Assembly: GCA_905220665.1 (NCBI GenBank)
Contig: CAJNAR010000001.1
Location: 372,001-436,000, forward strand
Reading direction: 5' to 3'
Length of the DNA stretch: 64,000 bases
DNA from: Albugo candida
Lineage: Eukaryota; Oomycota; Peronosporomycetes; Albuginales; Albuginaceae
Shown here one piece after another: positions 43,443-54,512 of the stretch. Each line of letters opens with the position of its first letter. Within the stretch, counting starts at the first letter, position 1. The notes under the pieces were generated by a model. That model searched no databases and was not told the origin of the DNA. It was given only the letters and a program-made list of their open reading frames with translations. The position numbers and the translations under genes are program-made.

Positions 43443-44534
43443 ATGGCCAGACCAATCCGTGTTGGTAACAGGATTCCTAAAGTACTGCCTACGCTCGGCA
43501 CGCGATCGTTTGCGAAAACCGATGGAACTCATCCACAAGCCTTCCACCCTCTGATAGGATTACTTTTTGTGGTACTCGTCTCGTTGGCCTTGTACATCCA
43601 ATATCGATTTTGGATGATCACTTTTGGGCTCGTTGTGATGATTCTCAGTGTTGCTTTTGTGTGGCTGGAACTCTCTGTTAAGTACACTGGAAATATGATC
43701 AGTATCAATCAATGGCAATTGATCCCTCAAAATCTGGTTGAAACACTACTCAAATCTCAACTTTGGCATTCGATTCGTCGACTCGGAAGTGTGGCCACAA
43801 ATAAAGCAACAGTCCGATTGAGTAAAAACACTCGAAAAGTACCCAGGATTGGTCGAAATTCGATCTCTCAGAAAAGCACTACTTTGTATGGCCGTAAAGG
43901 TCGCTATTGCGGATCGCCAAATGAACTCAAAGTTGCCAAGAATAAGGACGTGCGTCCGGTTGAAGCCGCCGATAAAGTCACTGCTACGCAATGCGGAACA
44001 ATCATTGAAAAACGTGGAAATAAAGGAATGCTGATTCCACATAATTTAAGTGCGGACACCATGGCTCAGTATATTTCTCAATCTTTTGAACCATTCTCAG
44101 CAACGAATATGACGAATGCCAGCAATAGACAGAGCTGGATCATACCATTTGCACTCGACAAATCTGTTATCGATGCAGATGCAGTCCGAGTCGGCCAAAT
44201 TGTCGAGTTCTCGATACTGAAAGACTCCAAACTCGGGAACAATACTGCTATCGATGTCCGACCTGTGCGATCTGCAGCCGATGTGAACGAAGAGATTCTC
44301 AAGACCCGAAAAGCTTTGCTGACGTGTAAGCAAGCACGTGAGGAATCATTTGTCAGAGCTATGGAAGGTGTCAAGGTGATTTCACCGCGTAATGAACCCG
44401 TCATCCATCATTTAGATCTGATCGAGTATGCCGCTAATTTGGACCAGCAAGGAGACCTTTACACAGGGCGTTTGGCTGAGAAAGAATCTCTGTTTGCGAT
44501 TTTACGGAAGAAACTATTTGCTCTGAAATTTTGA
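43443..44534 (+). CDS. Two-TM protein of unknown function
   Basis: Intronless, 363 residues from the ATG at 43443. After a basic N-terminus there is a hydrophobic hairpin (PLIGLLFVVLVSLALYIQ and FGLVVMILSVAFVWLEL, about 38-80). A basic linker and a soluble C-terminal domain of about 200 residues follow (VIDADAVRVGQIVEFSIL, EYAANLDQQGDLYTGRL). The hairpin is reminiscent of tail-in or reticulon-like membrane insertion but shorter. No family was recognised. Confidence 0.65.
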   Translation: MARPIRVGNRIPKVLPTLGTRSFAKTDGTHPQAFHPLIGLLFVVLVSLALYIQYRFWMITFGLVVMILSVAFVWLELSVKYTGNMISINQWQLIPQNLVETLLKSQLWHSIRRLGSVATNKATVRLSKNTRKVPRIGRNSISQKSTTLYGRKGRYCGSPNELKVAKNKDVRPVEAADKVTATQCGTIIEKRGNKGMLIPHNLSADTMAQYISQSFEPFSATNMTNASNRQSWIIPFALDKSVIDADAVRVGQIVEFSILKDSKLGNNTAIDVRPVRSAADVNEEILKTRKALLTCKQAREESFVRAMEGVKVISPRNEPVIHHLDLIEYAANLDQQGDLYTGRLAEKESLFAILRKKLFALKF

Positions 44535-45160
44535 TAAAATCTCAGCCTTTTTATCTATGAGTTTTAGTTACTTGATTTTAATTGTGACGTAGCAAGTAGT
44601 GGTGCTTCCATACAACCCAAACATGTTACTGATCCCTCTTCGTATAAAGGTCCTTGTACCACGTCTGTCTGGGCGACGAAGATGGTGTTACGCAGAGCTC
44701 GTGCTTTTGTGTTGGTGGTGGGAGCGACCACAAAATATGGTTTGATGCTAGCGAGACCTAGCAACTGTGACTGTATGCGCATGACCCGTTTTTGACGCAG
44801 GTTTAGTGTAGATCACTGTGATGCGATACATTGGGGCAATCTGTTTTTCATAGTATAGGAATCACGAATCACTCGAGAGTAAAATACGTGCGGATTAAGG
44901 CCACCACTCTGTACGCCTCATCACTATAGTGGACGCTTTGATTCAATCAGTATACGAATTTACAAACGTTCCCATTATCGACTCTCGTGCATTTTTGCAT
45001 AGGATGCTATTGGAATATCTGCTTAGTTTCTCTATAGAAACGTAGTATCGATTTGGAGCACGATGCCTTCCGATACCACCTCCTCAAATCGTATACTATA
45101 CATGACAAACTACCATTTCCTTTTCAACACTAGACCCAGCAACCGAATCGTTTGAACAAA
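44535..45160. other. Intergenic region with one small minus-strand ORF
   Basis: A 72-codon ATG-initiated frame (44782-44564, minus) ends 29 bp from the convergent gene and has balanced composition (for example IKPYFVVAPTTNTKARAL). It has no recognised motif and no confirmed partner exons, so it is left uncalled. The remaining 380 bp should contain the promoter of the Vps39-like gene. Confidence 0.4.
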
Positions 45161-48100
45161 ATGGCTGTCACTGCACAAGAGAGCCAAAATCTTGTTCCTA
45201 TTGATCCCTTCACAGAGCTCAAAGCAGATATCGACGAAATGGCTACAAAGAAATCAAATATTCAATGTCTTTGGGTCAGTTCGATTCCATGGGGTCAATT
45301 GACGCCTCTTCTGTTCTTGGGAACTACCGATTCTACGCTGCACGCTTATGTACCGACAGAAATCGGAACTCCTCCGTCATCTGTAAACGACCAAAGTGAC
45401 ACAATTCCGAATTCTTCGACTCTCACCTTTAACCATTACATGTCTTATAAACACGTACACCATACCTTCGCTCAACTCTTAGAGTCTTGGGGAATGTATC
45501 TGACGTTATCTGATACAAAATTGATTCTGTACACACTACCGCTTTTAACAAACAGTGAAATCGCTCAATCCGATGAAATCCATCAAAGTAAACATAAAAA
45601 TGTAAAGGTATCCACGCACAACAGAATGTTTATAGTTTCTGATACAAAACAGACCTTGTTATTTAATGCATTTGAACCAGGAAATACAATTGTGTGTGTG
45701 AATAAACAGAACATTCTCAAGGTTTTCGATCGTATCAGCGAGATGACTCTCCAGTTACGAACACAATACGATTTAACAATACTTTTGAGGGACAAGAAAA
45801 ATAGCCTCAAACTCTCAATGATGGTCCTGCCTCTGAAGAATCTCATCGTCATTGGAGATGATCACGCTCTATTGGTCTTCAGGAAAGGATGGGGTCTATT
45901 GGAGCTCTCTACTGGCGAATTCGTCAATCTAAATGATGACGTATATGATGAATTGGGGACCGAGATTGGCGCTTGCGTGCTTGTGATGGATACATTGCAC
46001 AATAGAAGCGATAATCTATGCAGGTTTCAAGGTGTTTTTATAGCTGGGAAGCAAAAAAGCTGTATCCTCACATTTGAGGAACAGGAAGTTTGTACGAAAG
46101 AAATGAGTCCGGGGATATCTGATAAGAGGCGATGGACACTGTATGAGGACAGCTGGGTGACGTATAACGCAACTCCAAAAGCGGTTCACTGTGCTTTTCC
46201 ATACCTACTTTTGGATTTTCAAGAAAATGTCAAAGTGTATCAAATTGGGTCGAGTGATTACGTGCAAGAATTACCGATCCGATCACTACAGAGTGGTTTT
46301 GTATGGGATTCAAAACAGCTTCCATCTCTATCACTGTCGAATTCCACGTACTTTATTGGTGCTACTGCAGGAATTAAATTACAGCTTTGGAAGCGGACAT
46401 CGGTGAAAGATCAAATTCAGTCATGTTTGAGTCTTAAAAATTGGAAACAAGCAGCAGCACTCATAGAGCTGTGTCCGGAAGCTTGCGAAATTAGTCAAGA
46501 AGAGCGAAAAAAGGTATTTAAGAAGCTGGGATTCTCGACATTTTACAATCACGAACCCGATGAAAATGATCTCTCGCGAGAAAAAAGGCTCAGAACGGCT
46601 ATGGAGTACTTCTTTCAGGCTCATTTGAGTGTATTGGACGTACTTTGTCTATTCCCTCGTGAATTGCTGCCTCAATCTGATCAATCGACTGCGAGCAATC
46701 CGCAGGTTGACGACACAATACTATTTACGGGGAAAAACGACCTCATCATGGTTCAGAAAATCGTGGCGTTGATACATTATCTCAATAAAAGTCGAAAAAG
46801 ACTCGAAATCGAAGGCAGTCAAGTCGATGCTTTAGTTCGGGTGGATACTGTTTGGATGAAAACACTCGTGTTTCTCTCAAAAATTGATAAGTATCAAGAT
46901 CAAGCGCTCAAAGATCTCACAAAACTCTTCCAAAACGACAATTACTGCGACGCTAATGAGGTCGAATGGTACCTGAGGACATACGAACTTCGACAGAGTC
47001 TTTTACTGTTTTTCACGAAGAAAAGTCTACATCGAAATGCCCTCGAATTGATGGAAGAACTGGAGGATGAAGATCACGCTGGGGGAGCGGAGATGCTACT
47101 TCCAGCGAAGAGTGTCCACAATACTGGATCCTATCTCGAGAAAATCGCAATGTACCTTCAAGAACTGAATTTCGAGAACGAGAAACTTTTCTTCGAGTAT
47201 GCGGGTCGAGTGATAGATCGCAATCCTCGACTCGGGCTTCAAATTCTCATCAACAGATCGATTGAGAAGCTACCGGAAAATGACGTGGATCCATTGACGT
47301 TCAAAGACTATCTTTTATCTCTCAAACCGCAAAACCTTGGATCCGAAACCTCGTCACAAATCGACGCTTCCAACTGTGATTTATTACTGGAAGACAGTGT
47401 GGTCCTTCCAATGAAAAATGGACGATTCATGGCCATTGAGTATCTCGTACGACTGATCTACGCTCGTTCTCGTCCCATAGACGTCCGAATACACGATGAG
47501 GTTGTTACTCTTCTCATTGAATCGATCGAATTGGAGCTTTGCGAGAACGAACAGATAATTGATTCGTCGGTGGAAATAGGCGTACTCGGTCTCCTTCGTC
47601 GAAGACTCACTCATTTTCTGCAGCATCCAAAAGCAAAGTACCATCCCGAGCGCTTACTGAGCCGATTCCGCAAAGAAATGATTGATGAGCGAGTGACGTG
47701 TCTATCGGTGCTTGGTCGACACAAACAAGTGCTGCAGCTTTACATCCAGGAACTGAGAGACTTTGCGTCGGCGGAATCGTACTGTGACAAGTGCTACAAA
47801 TCACACAAAGATCCTTCCATTTACACGTCGCTACTCAAGATCATCCTTCTCTGCCGATCCGATTCAGAAGAAAAAAAGACGCTCAAGACTTTGGACGGAA
47901 TCGACGATCGAAATGTCTCTGAAATCGCTTCAGTTGGAATGGCTATCAAATTACTAAACAAGTTTCCAGAACGCATGGAGGCTCCAACAGCACTCAATCT
48001 GCTTCCAAGTGATGTTCTAATCACATTCTTGGCGCCATTTCTTTGCTGTACATTTGACGTTCAAGTGGAACGACATCGAAATGGACAAGTACAGACCCAA

Positions 48101-48289
48101 CTTGCGAAAATGGAAAACTTTAAAGTCCGTGAGCTCTTATCAATGCGACGTAAGGCTTCCGTAACGATTTGGGCGTCTCAATGCTGTCAGATGTGCGAAT
48201 GTAAGCTCGGCCTCGGCACAACAGTGCGAATGCCTGGTGGATCCCTGGTGCATTATGGCTGTCATTTAGCGCAAATTGGCGCAAAATGA
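45161..48289 (+). CDS. Vps39/Vam6-like HOPS/CORVET tethering subunit
   Basis: Intronless, 1042 residues from the ATG at 45161. The family promotes fusion at late endosomes and vacuoles. The N-terminal third is a CNH beta-propeller (about 30-420), the middle is alpha-solenoid (clathrin-heavy-chain-repeat like), and the C-terminus has the Vps39 domain 2 signature: KVRELLSMRRKASVTIW followed by CCQMCECKLG and a late YGCH, a zinc-binding Cys/His set. The same layout occurs in Vps39, TGFBRAP1 and Vps3, so HOPS versus CORVET is not decided. It is convergent with the RCC1 gene (34 bp gap). Confidence 0.88.
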   Translation: MAVTAQESQNLVPIDPFTELKADIDEMATKKSNIQCLWVSSIPWGQLTPLLFLGTTDSTLHAYVPTEIGTPPSSVNDQSDTIPNSSTLTFNHYMSYKHVHHTFAQLLESWGMYLTLSDTKLILYTLPLLTNSEIAQSDEIHQSKHKNVKVSTHNRMFIVSDTKQTLLFNAFEPGNTIVCVNKQNILKVFDRISEMTLQLRTQYDLTILLRDKKNSLKLSMMVLPLKNLIVIGDDHALLVFRKGWGLLELSTGEFVNLNDDVYDELGTEIGACVLVMDTLHNRSDNLCRFQGVFIAGKQKSCILTFEEQEVCTKEMSPGISDKRRWTLYEDSWVTYNATPKAVHCAFPYLLLDFQENVKVYQIGSSDYVQELPIRSLQSGFVWDSKQLPSLSLSNSTYFIGATAGIKLQLWKRTSVKDQIQSCLSLKNWKQAAALIELCPEACEISQEERKKVFKKLGFSTFYNHEPDENDLSREKRLRTAMEYFFQAHLSVLDVLCLFPRELLPQSDQSTASNPQVDDTILFTGKNDLIMVQKIVALIHYLNKSRKRLEIEGSQVDALVRVDTVWMKTLVFLSKIDKYQDQALKDLTKLFQNDNYCDANEVEWYLRTYELRQSLLLFFTKKSLHRNALELMEELEDEDHAGGAEMLLPAKSVHNTGSYLEKIAMYLQELNFENEKLFFEYAGRVIDRNPRLGLQILINRSIEKLPENDVDPLTFKDYLLSLKPQNLGSETSSQIDASNCDLLLEDSVVLPMKNGRFMAIEYLVRLIYARSRPIDVRIHDEVVTLLIESIELELCENEQIIDSSVEIGVLGLLRRRLTHFLQHPKAKYHPERLLSRFRKEMIDERVTCLSVLGRHKQVLQLYIQELRDFASAESYCDKCYKSHKDPSIYTSLLKIILLCRSDSEEKKTLKTLDGIDDRNVSEIASVGMAIKLLNKFPERMEAPTALNLLPSDVLITFLAPFLCCTFDVQVERHRNGQVQTQLAKMENFKVRELLSMRRKASVTIWASQCCQMCECKLGLGTTVRMPGGSLVHYGCHLAQIGAK

Positions 48290-48323
48290 GCGATTGACAC
48301 TTCTCGAGGTCGAGAATGTCGGC

Positions 48324-50327
48324 TTATATGTCGAAACGCTCAATGGGTAAATCGCGAGATCTCAGCAGAATTGGTTTGTGCCAAGACGAAGTTTTATTCA
48401 GACGATCGTAAAAGTAAGGACTTTGGGTTTTTGGATCGATGATTTTCCAATATCGTTCCATTAGAAGCGAATAGAGCTTTTGACGCGCCAGAAAACGGCG
48501 TACAAGCGCTTGGATAGCTATTCCTGCCGTTTGGATTGTATCGGTTTTGGTGCCGTTCTCTTCGACACGTAGCTCAGTGAGGATAGCTTTATGGTCCGAT
48601 ACAGCGTTTGCTCGCTTTCCATGCAGCTTTTTCTCGTGGAAGCATTGACGACAGAATGAAAGGTGATCGATGGATGGACGAAACCCATCGCATTGCGAGC
48701 AAACGCGACATTTCGGATGAAGAAACAAATACAATTTTCGCTCCTCATCGACTTCCTCGTCATCTATCGCTCCTTCCTGACGCTCCATATCGTCTGGAGG
48801 CTTCTTGCCATCGCATACTTTATCCTCTGAAGAATTCGATGTCTTCTTATGCTCGTCACCTGACGCGAATCTCACACTGAATGCGGTGAATGTACGACCA
48901 CACGTCAAACTGCTTACTTTTCTACTTTTGATCAAAGCCTTCAGCTGAATGTCACGCGGCACAAACGAATTGGCAGCGTGTTTTTTGCTGCGGCTTCCCC
49001 ACGTAAACAGCGCATTCCTTCCTGTGAGCACTGCTGTGTGATACATTCCACATGCGAGTTGGTCGATGTCCTCGATATGCTCTCCACATCGAAGCGCTAC
49101 GAGACTTGGCTCATTCGATATCACCCGTTCTGGACCGAGACCGAGCTGCCCAAACACTCCCGTTCCCCACGTAAACACTCGCCCATGACCACGATCCCCA
49201 GTCTTGATTGCGATACAAGCACTATGCCAAGTACCACAGGCGATCATCACAACGAGAGAGGATTCCAAGAGACCAGCTATCTGTCGGGGTCCCGTACGTG
49301 CTTCAGACTGTTCTACAGCGGATCTCCCATGACCCAAACGACCACCATCAGAACATCCCCATGAGAAAAGCTTCCCGTCATGTGAGATTGCCAGCGCATG
49401 CATCGCACCACAAGCAACTTTCGTGATGTGATGTTCTCGTAATCCTTTCACAGAATGCAAAGCCATACACGAGGACGTTGTTGGAGGTGTCTGTTGTCCG
49501 TAAGCACCACTCAGAGGATGTGAATACTTTCCCCAACTAACGACTTCATTGACCTCTCCGCCTTTGTGGCCATACACAGCAACGACATAATGCTTTCCAA
49601 CAGAGATATCGATTGCGTGGCCAAAAGGCGATGGCGATACACGACAAGGACGTGATGTTGCATTGGATCCCCACGTGAAAAGAAATCCTTCACTCGTACG
49701 TGCAACTCCATCGGTAGTGGAAATGCATATGTCCTGAATCCTCTCGCCATCAAACACATCCAACGCAATCGGAGGATCGGATATCGCCCCCTGAGACGCA
49801 CTTACACAGAGCCACGCAACGCCAAAATCAGAGTTTATCGCATACAATGAATCGCTATCGGAGCCTGCGGCGAGTTTGGTCACTTTCTTGCCACAAAACC
49901 ATTGGATCTCCACTGGGAAGTGATCTTCCGCTCCATACACAAAGACTTGGCCGATATTTTTATCGGAGAGGTCTCTTCCCTTTGCGGCTGCTGAGGCTGA
50001 GATCTCTGCCCAAATTGTCTCTTTATTTCGCCAATTTTCGATCCGTTCGATGATTTGAGACCTCTTACCAATGCGAGGGAGGTCGAGGTACATGGCTGCC
50101 TTCTCCAGTCTCTCGCGGGAGAGCGATTCGAGATCTAGGGCTCGCCAGTACGTTTTAGACGATAATCTGTGGTACTTTTTCAAAGCCGTAAATGAGACGT
50201 TTAAGAGGTCGTATCTCTCTTTTTCTTTCTTCCATGCTATAAAATGGCGAAAACGGTGCTGGATTATCCTGGTAGCGACATGTCTCCCGATTTTCTTTTG
50301 ACGTAAATAAACATGAAAGAGTTCCAT
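48324..50327 (-). CDS. Multidomain protein: IQ, SAP-like, RCC1 repeats, zinc motif, IQ, WW
   Basis: Intronless, 667 residues from the ATG at 50327. Order: an IQ-type helix (RIIQHRFRHFIAWKKEK), a SAP-like helix pair (ERLEKAAMYLDLPRIGKRS), a seven-bladed RCC1 propeller (about 125-500, e.g. CGAMHALAISHDGKLFSWG, GRVFTWGTGVFGQLGLGP), a Cys-rich pair (CRVCSQCDGF..FCRQCF), a second IQ (IAIQALVRRFLARQKLYSLL) and a C-terminal WW domain (YWKIIDPKTQSPYFYDRLN..SSW). RCC1 repeats are linked to Ran and other small GTPases or to chromatin, IQ to calmodulin and WW to proline motifs. The combined function is unknown. Confidence 0.85.
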   Translation of the reverse strand: MELFHVYLRQKKIGRHVATRIIQHRFRHFIAWKKEKERYDLLNVSFTALKKYHRLSSKTYWRALDLESLSRERLEKAAMYLDLPRIGKRSQIIERIENWRNKETIWAEISASAAAKGRDLSDKNIGQVFVYGAEDHFPVEIQWFCGKKVTKLAAGSDSDSLYAINSDFGVAWLCVSASQGAISDPPIALDVFDGERIQDICISTTDGVARTSEGFLFTWGSNATSRPCRVSPSPFGHAIDISVGKHYVVAVYGHKGGEVNEVVSWGKYSHPLSGAYGQQTPPTTSSCMALHSVKGLREHHITKVACGAMHALAISHDGKLFSWGCSDGGRLGHGRSAVEQSEARTGPRQIAGLLESSLVVMIACGTWHSACIAIKTGDRGHGRVFTWGTGVFGQLGLGPERVISNEPSLVALRCGEHIEDIDQLACGMYHTAVLTGRNALFTWGSRSKKHAANSFVPRDIQLKALIKSRKVSSLTCGRTFTAFSVRFASGDEHKKTSNSSEDKVCDGKKPPDDMERQEGAIDDEEVDEERKLYLFLHPKCRVCSQCDGFRPSIDHLSFCRQCFHEKKLHGKRANAVSDHKAILTELRVEENGTKTDTIQTAGIAIQALVRRFLARQKLYSLLMERYWKIIDPKTQSPYFYDRLNKTSSWHKPILLRSRDLPIERFDI

Positions 50328-50431
50328 TTCGGGAACGATGCTTCCGATTGCCCATGATATTGTTCGCGCTATCTATTGGATGAAACTGTGTATGCAATAG
50401 ACGAGTTTCTACCAATCAACACGCGTATCGT
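50328..50431. promoter_or_regulatory. Short shared promoter region (RCC1-domain gene / TMEM18)
   Basis: 104 bp between divergent start codons. No clear TATA element. Inferred bidirectional promoter. Confidence 0.4.
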
Positions 50432-50920
50432 ATGGATCATGTGCTCGAAGGCGTAAAGCGCGGAATTCGCGGCCAATACAGCCATTTAATGCTTCGTTGG
50501 TACGAAGCAGTTGATTGGAGAGAACCCCTTATAATCGGGACAATCACCAGTCATCTGGTGCTCCTTATATTGGTATACATTACGCGTAAGAAATACGCAT
50601 TTCAAGTGATTTGGTTCATTGCGATCATTACGCTATTGATACTATCGGAACGCGTCAACGCGTGGGGCCACCAAAACTGGAAATTGATTGCGACACAAAA
50701 CTATTTCGATTCTCGTGGCGTTTTCATTGGAATTTTCTATGCAGCGCCGCTTTTATTCATTGGTTTTGTTCAGTCGGTGAGCTAATATTTCATCACAATC
50801 GCTTACTAAGTATACAATTTATAGACACTCAATATGAAGCGAATGATTGATTTGATGGTAGAAATCAAACAAATTCAAGCGAACAAGCAAACGCTCCGAA
50901 AACAAATGAAAAAGGACTAA
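50432..50920 (+). CDS. TMEM18: TMEM18-like nuclear-membrane protein
   Basis: Two exons (50432-50776 and 50825-50920) give 146 residues. Three hydrophobic helices are visible; the family landmarks are AVDWREPLIIGTITSHLVLL, SERVNAWGHQNWKLIATQNY and FDSRGVFIGIFYAAPLLFIG. The short C-terminal exon is highly basic and helical (KQIQANKQTLRKQMKKD), as in TMEM18, where this tail is reported to bind DNA and tether it to the nuclear envelope. The length is typical (about 140). Confidence 0.9.
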
Positions 50921-51042
50921 CGAAATGACAAAGGCGACAGCGCGTAACGTATCTCAACGGTAAGAGCTGTATTTCCAACCAAATGAAATTTACATATTGG
51001 AAAACGCACACATTTGCAGCCGATAGTTTACAATGTGCGTTT

Positions 51043-53495
51043 TCATTCTGTCGCTTCAGTCGTATAAGATATTTCTTCGATGCTTTCTTCTGTATCGACT
51101 TTTGACTCCTCTGCGGTTTGTTTTATTGTCTCTGCTTCATCGGTGGTGGTTGAAGGCCACGGATTCTCTTCAAAGTTGGCCCAATTGCTATCGACGTCTT
51201 CGTTCAAATTCGGTGTCTCTCCATCTGTCTCTACTTTGTGGTCATCGTCCGATGGTAAACGATGGGGCTGCAGAAAATCGTCATCATCTTCGCTGCTACT
51301 GCTATCGTTCAAAATCTCTGGAAGCATGGACGCCTCACCCGAGTCTTTGAGACCATAGTCGTCTTCATAATTGTCTTCTTTTGTAATGTACTCACTGTTA
51401 CTGAGCATTTCTGCAAATTGTGCTCTCATCTGATCTTCCTGAGTGTATTCCAAAGAATTGTACGAAGCTTCCACAGTCTCAAATGACAATGGAACTCCAC
51501 CAAGCGGATGTCTCTCTTCTTCGTACAGTATCTCGAGTTTTGTGGCTGCTAAAGTATCCCAAGCTTTCCACACTGGAACATCTTCTTCCAATAAATCAGC
51601 CACACTATCTGCATGAGTCATATCATTGAGTGTCGTGCTGCCTTCATTAGAGCCATTTCGAATCGCATTCATGAGCGATAGTAAAACGCGGCAAATACGA
51701 TGAATATGGCCCATACATCCCAGCGCGAATGGTTTTGGTTCCTTCAACTTTTGTTCATTATCTGTAAAAGCTTGCAACAACCGAGGCAGAAGCCTCCCTT
51801 CTCGTATCAGAGCGATCAAAAGATCCTTACTACCTCCGTCCAAAATCCCCACAACCATATTCTCCACATCGCTGTGAAGTATATTCACCGATTCGAACGC
51901 GAAAAAAAGATCCAAACAAGCTTCGACCGCTTTCTACAGAGCAAAAAATGTATCCAAATCGAAAGTCCCAACCAAGCACGTTGTAATTACCTCTTTGAGC
52001 AGCGCCGCATCGACCTGATAAAACTTGGTCTGCGTCAATAACACCAATAATCCCACTAATCGAAGCCGACCAAGACCCAGTCGAGGGACCTTCTCATGCC
52101 TTTGATTGTAAATAAAGCCGGGCTCATACATTTCACCGCGAAGTGTAGCACATATCTGCGGTAATCGATTCAGAATTGCTTCCAATACGATCGGCGGCGG
52201 TTTTCCATTTGTGTATCGAGCGTTGGTGTGAAATGAGAGAAGTGCGCTCAGTACAGAAAGAGATGCTGTCATGGACGAAGTCGCAGTGATTGACAATGTT
52301 TCGGTCGGAATTGCATAACTGATAATCTTTTCTACGATTTCTTCACTTTCGAGATATTCCATAAGCGTTGAGGTGCTCTGTCCTCCAGCGTCGGAGGTTG
52401 GTGAGGATGGATCATTCAGTTGACTACGTGCTACAAAGTGCGTGAGATCCACAAGAATATCCGCCGTATGCTTATGAGCATCCGAATCGAATGGAGTGCC
52501 ATCAGCAGCCAGAGGTGCTAAATTCGACACCAATAGATCAATAACGGTGGTATCTTGATGCCATACAAGCGCTTTCGATGAAGCAGTTGGTGTGCCAACC
52601 GATCCATCTTCCTCATCAAGACTTGAATACCAAGGTATAGTGCTCGAGGCTCCCATCGGAAATCCAGAATATTCCATTGAGTCATCTACAAAGTCTACAA
52701 ACAAAAGTCAGCCATTTGAAAAAGAGATACCAATACTGCATTTCCGACCCATATGGAATGGCTGTAATAGTCGTTTGAAGATCTCAGCGACTGAATAGGA
52801 TCGAACATGAGTGATAAAGCCTTGTAGTACAAATTGAGCATTTTGATTGATCAGCTTGGTTATCTCCTGAGGCTTTCGAACCATCAACATGGAGAAAATC
52901 TGACCAGAGAGAGGTTAGTGATGCATCCCCATTCAAAGCGCTTTTCCATTCAACGTCACCTTTTCGAAATACCCACAAAGTCGTGGATTCAGCGGGGCAG
53001 GCAGATCCAGAAACTCCAAGAATACACTGACAATTTTCCCGTCTGATGCAGTTGCCAGTATATCTGTGATGCTCATGATATCACAGCATAGAACTTCGCA
53101 CGAGACGTATGGATACTTGAGCACTTGGATGTCGTCTTGAGGATTTTGCGCTGGTTTTGTGACATATTCCACCAATTGTAAGATAATATGTTCCTGCGAC
53201 AAACTATATCCCATTTGATTTTGTAAACTACTAATCCTGTTAGTTTATTCACTTACAATTCTAATAATTTTTCGTTTCTAGTCTTGACTTCTTGGATGAT
53301 ATCATCTTGTTGTAAAAGTTGCTCTAATGTGAATTGATTACTGTCTAATAAATCATTGAGCCGACTATAGAGGAGGAAATGTACAGATTGATTGTAAATA
53401 CATGTGCCTCATTCTCCTCACCTCGTCGTGTTGAATAGCGAGGATCCTTTTGCCCAGACACTTGCTTCATCATGGAAACCTGAAAAAATGGACAT
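51043..53495 (-). CDS. SAPS-domain (SIT4/PP6 phosphatase regulatory) protein
   Basis: Regulatory subunit that targets the PP6/Sit4 phosphatase. Six exons (53495-53422, 53364-53257, 53203-52960, 52899-52737, 52694-51991, 51933-51043) give 727 residues with all phases matching. The N-terminus MSIFSGFHDEASVWAKGSS, then TLEQLLQQDDIIQEVKTRN and an EEL-type helix are the SAPS entry; IFSMLMVRKPQEITKLI and HVRSYSVAEIFKRLLQP follow. The later part (ACLDLFFAFESVNILHSDVE) is also conserved. The C-terminal 120 residues are acidic and disordered. The chosen ATG (53495) is the only one in frame with exon 2. Confidence 0.88.
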
Positions 53496-54512
53496 TCGTT
53501 CGCTATGAATGCAGGTATTTTCTCAAGTGCGCAATGAGCTAAACAGATTTCTGCGTCTTCCGTGGATAATGACACGATCTGCTTCAAAATCAGTTTGATT
53601 AAGGAATCTGTCGAATCACCTTTTCTTTTGTCAATCACAATTGATATCTTTCAGAGACTATCTGCATCAATGCCCTCCGCCAATGTATTAATTTCTTCTA
53701 AACGGTCGTACTTTTACGAATACTCTCAAATAGTGTACGTGTACGAAAACTCTTAAATAGAGGCCAAGTTCGAAAAGCAGCAAGATAGAAAAAGGTTATG
53801 TCACTGACCACAACCGTTGCGCAGAAAGTCTGTGCCACTGAGGACGAATTTAAGAGGACCTTTTGGATCTCAATCGATAATTGTATTTTCTCCTGCAACA
53901 GCGATGATCCTTCTGTGAGGTTTAATACAAGCTGGCGACTTGATATGAGAATCAAATGCTTCAATGATAAACACACCTATGACGATTGTTGACTTGATTG
54001 GGAGACCTGTATCAATTCGTATCTGATAGCAACGAGCTCTCCACATCCGGAATAGAGTAGCTTATAGCATTGAGCGGCGCGTGTAGGACCGAGTGTTTTG
54101 ATGGCAGTATATTACAACAAGTCTATCGAGCTCGTATTTGTAGTCAAGAAGAGTTGATATGACGGATACTGATGCACGTTCATGCACACAAGAGCCACTA
54201 TTCATCGCTTAAGCTAATTAATGTGTGACTTTTCTGCCATTCTCAGTAGCAGCAGTGATAAAGCGATCTACACCGCCCTGTTAAATCTTATATGCATGCA
54301 CATTAGAGAATATATTGCGGTATTACAACACAATACGTCCCGCTGTCAGCTCAATTACTCGTAAAAGACGATCGATTTGGAGCGTACTTAACGAAATGAC
54401 GAAAAGAAGCACTTACGACACTCAGAACGAGATTCTAAAACGTACTAGTTTATCGATAAATGAAGTTATTACGTGACAATGTGCGTCGCTTATAGAAAAG
54501 TATCAATTAAGC
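53496..54512. other. Gene-poor stretch between SAPS and HROB genes
   Basis: About 1 kb. There is a 64-codon plus ORF (53798-53992) with five cysteines and a 92-codon minus ORF over the same bases (53976-53698). Both have balanced composition but no motif, so neither can be called. Just upstream of the SAPS start, another minus frame (53638-53520) is open. No repeat or RNA gene was recognised. Confidence 0.4.

Noticed and set aside
44564..44782. 72-codon minus ORF near the two-TM gene
   Set aside because: No motif, no upstream exon and no signal peptide; left uncalled.
53345..53638. 97-codon minus ORF overlapping the SAPS start
   Set aside because: It reads the SAPS exon 1 in the wrong frame and continues into intron 1; the SAPS start at 53495 explains the region.
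53698..53992. Opposing ORFs of 64 and 92 codons on both strands
   Set aside because: Both look coding-like over the same bases and neither has a motif; cannot choose one or exclude chance.
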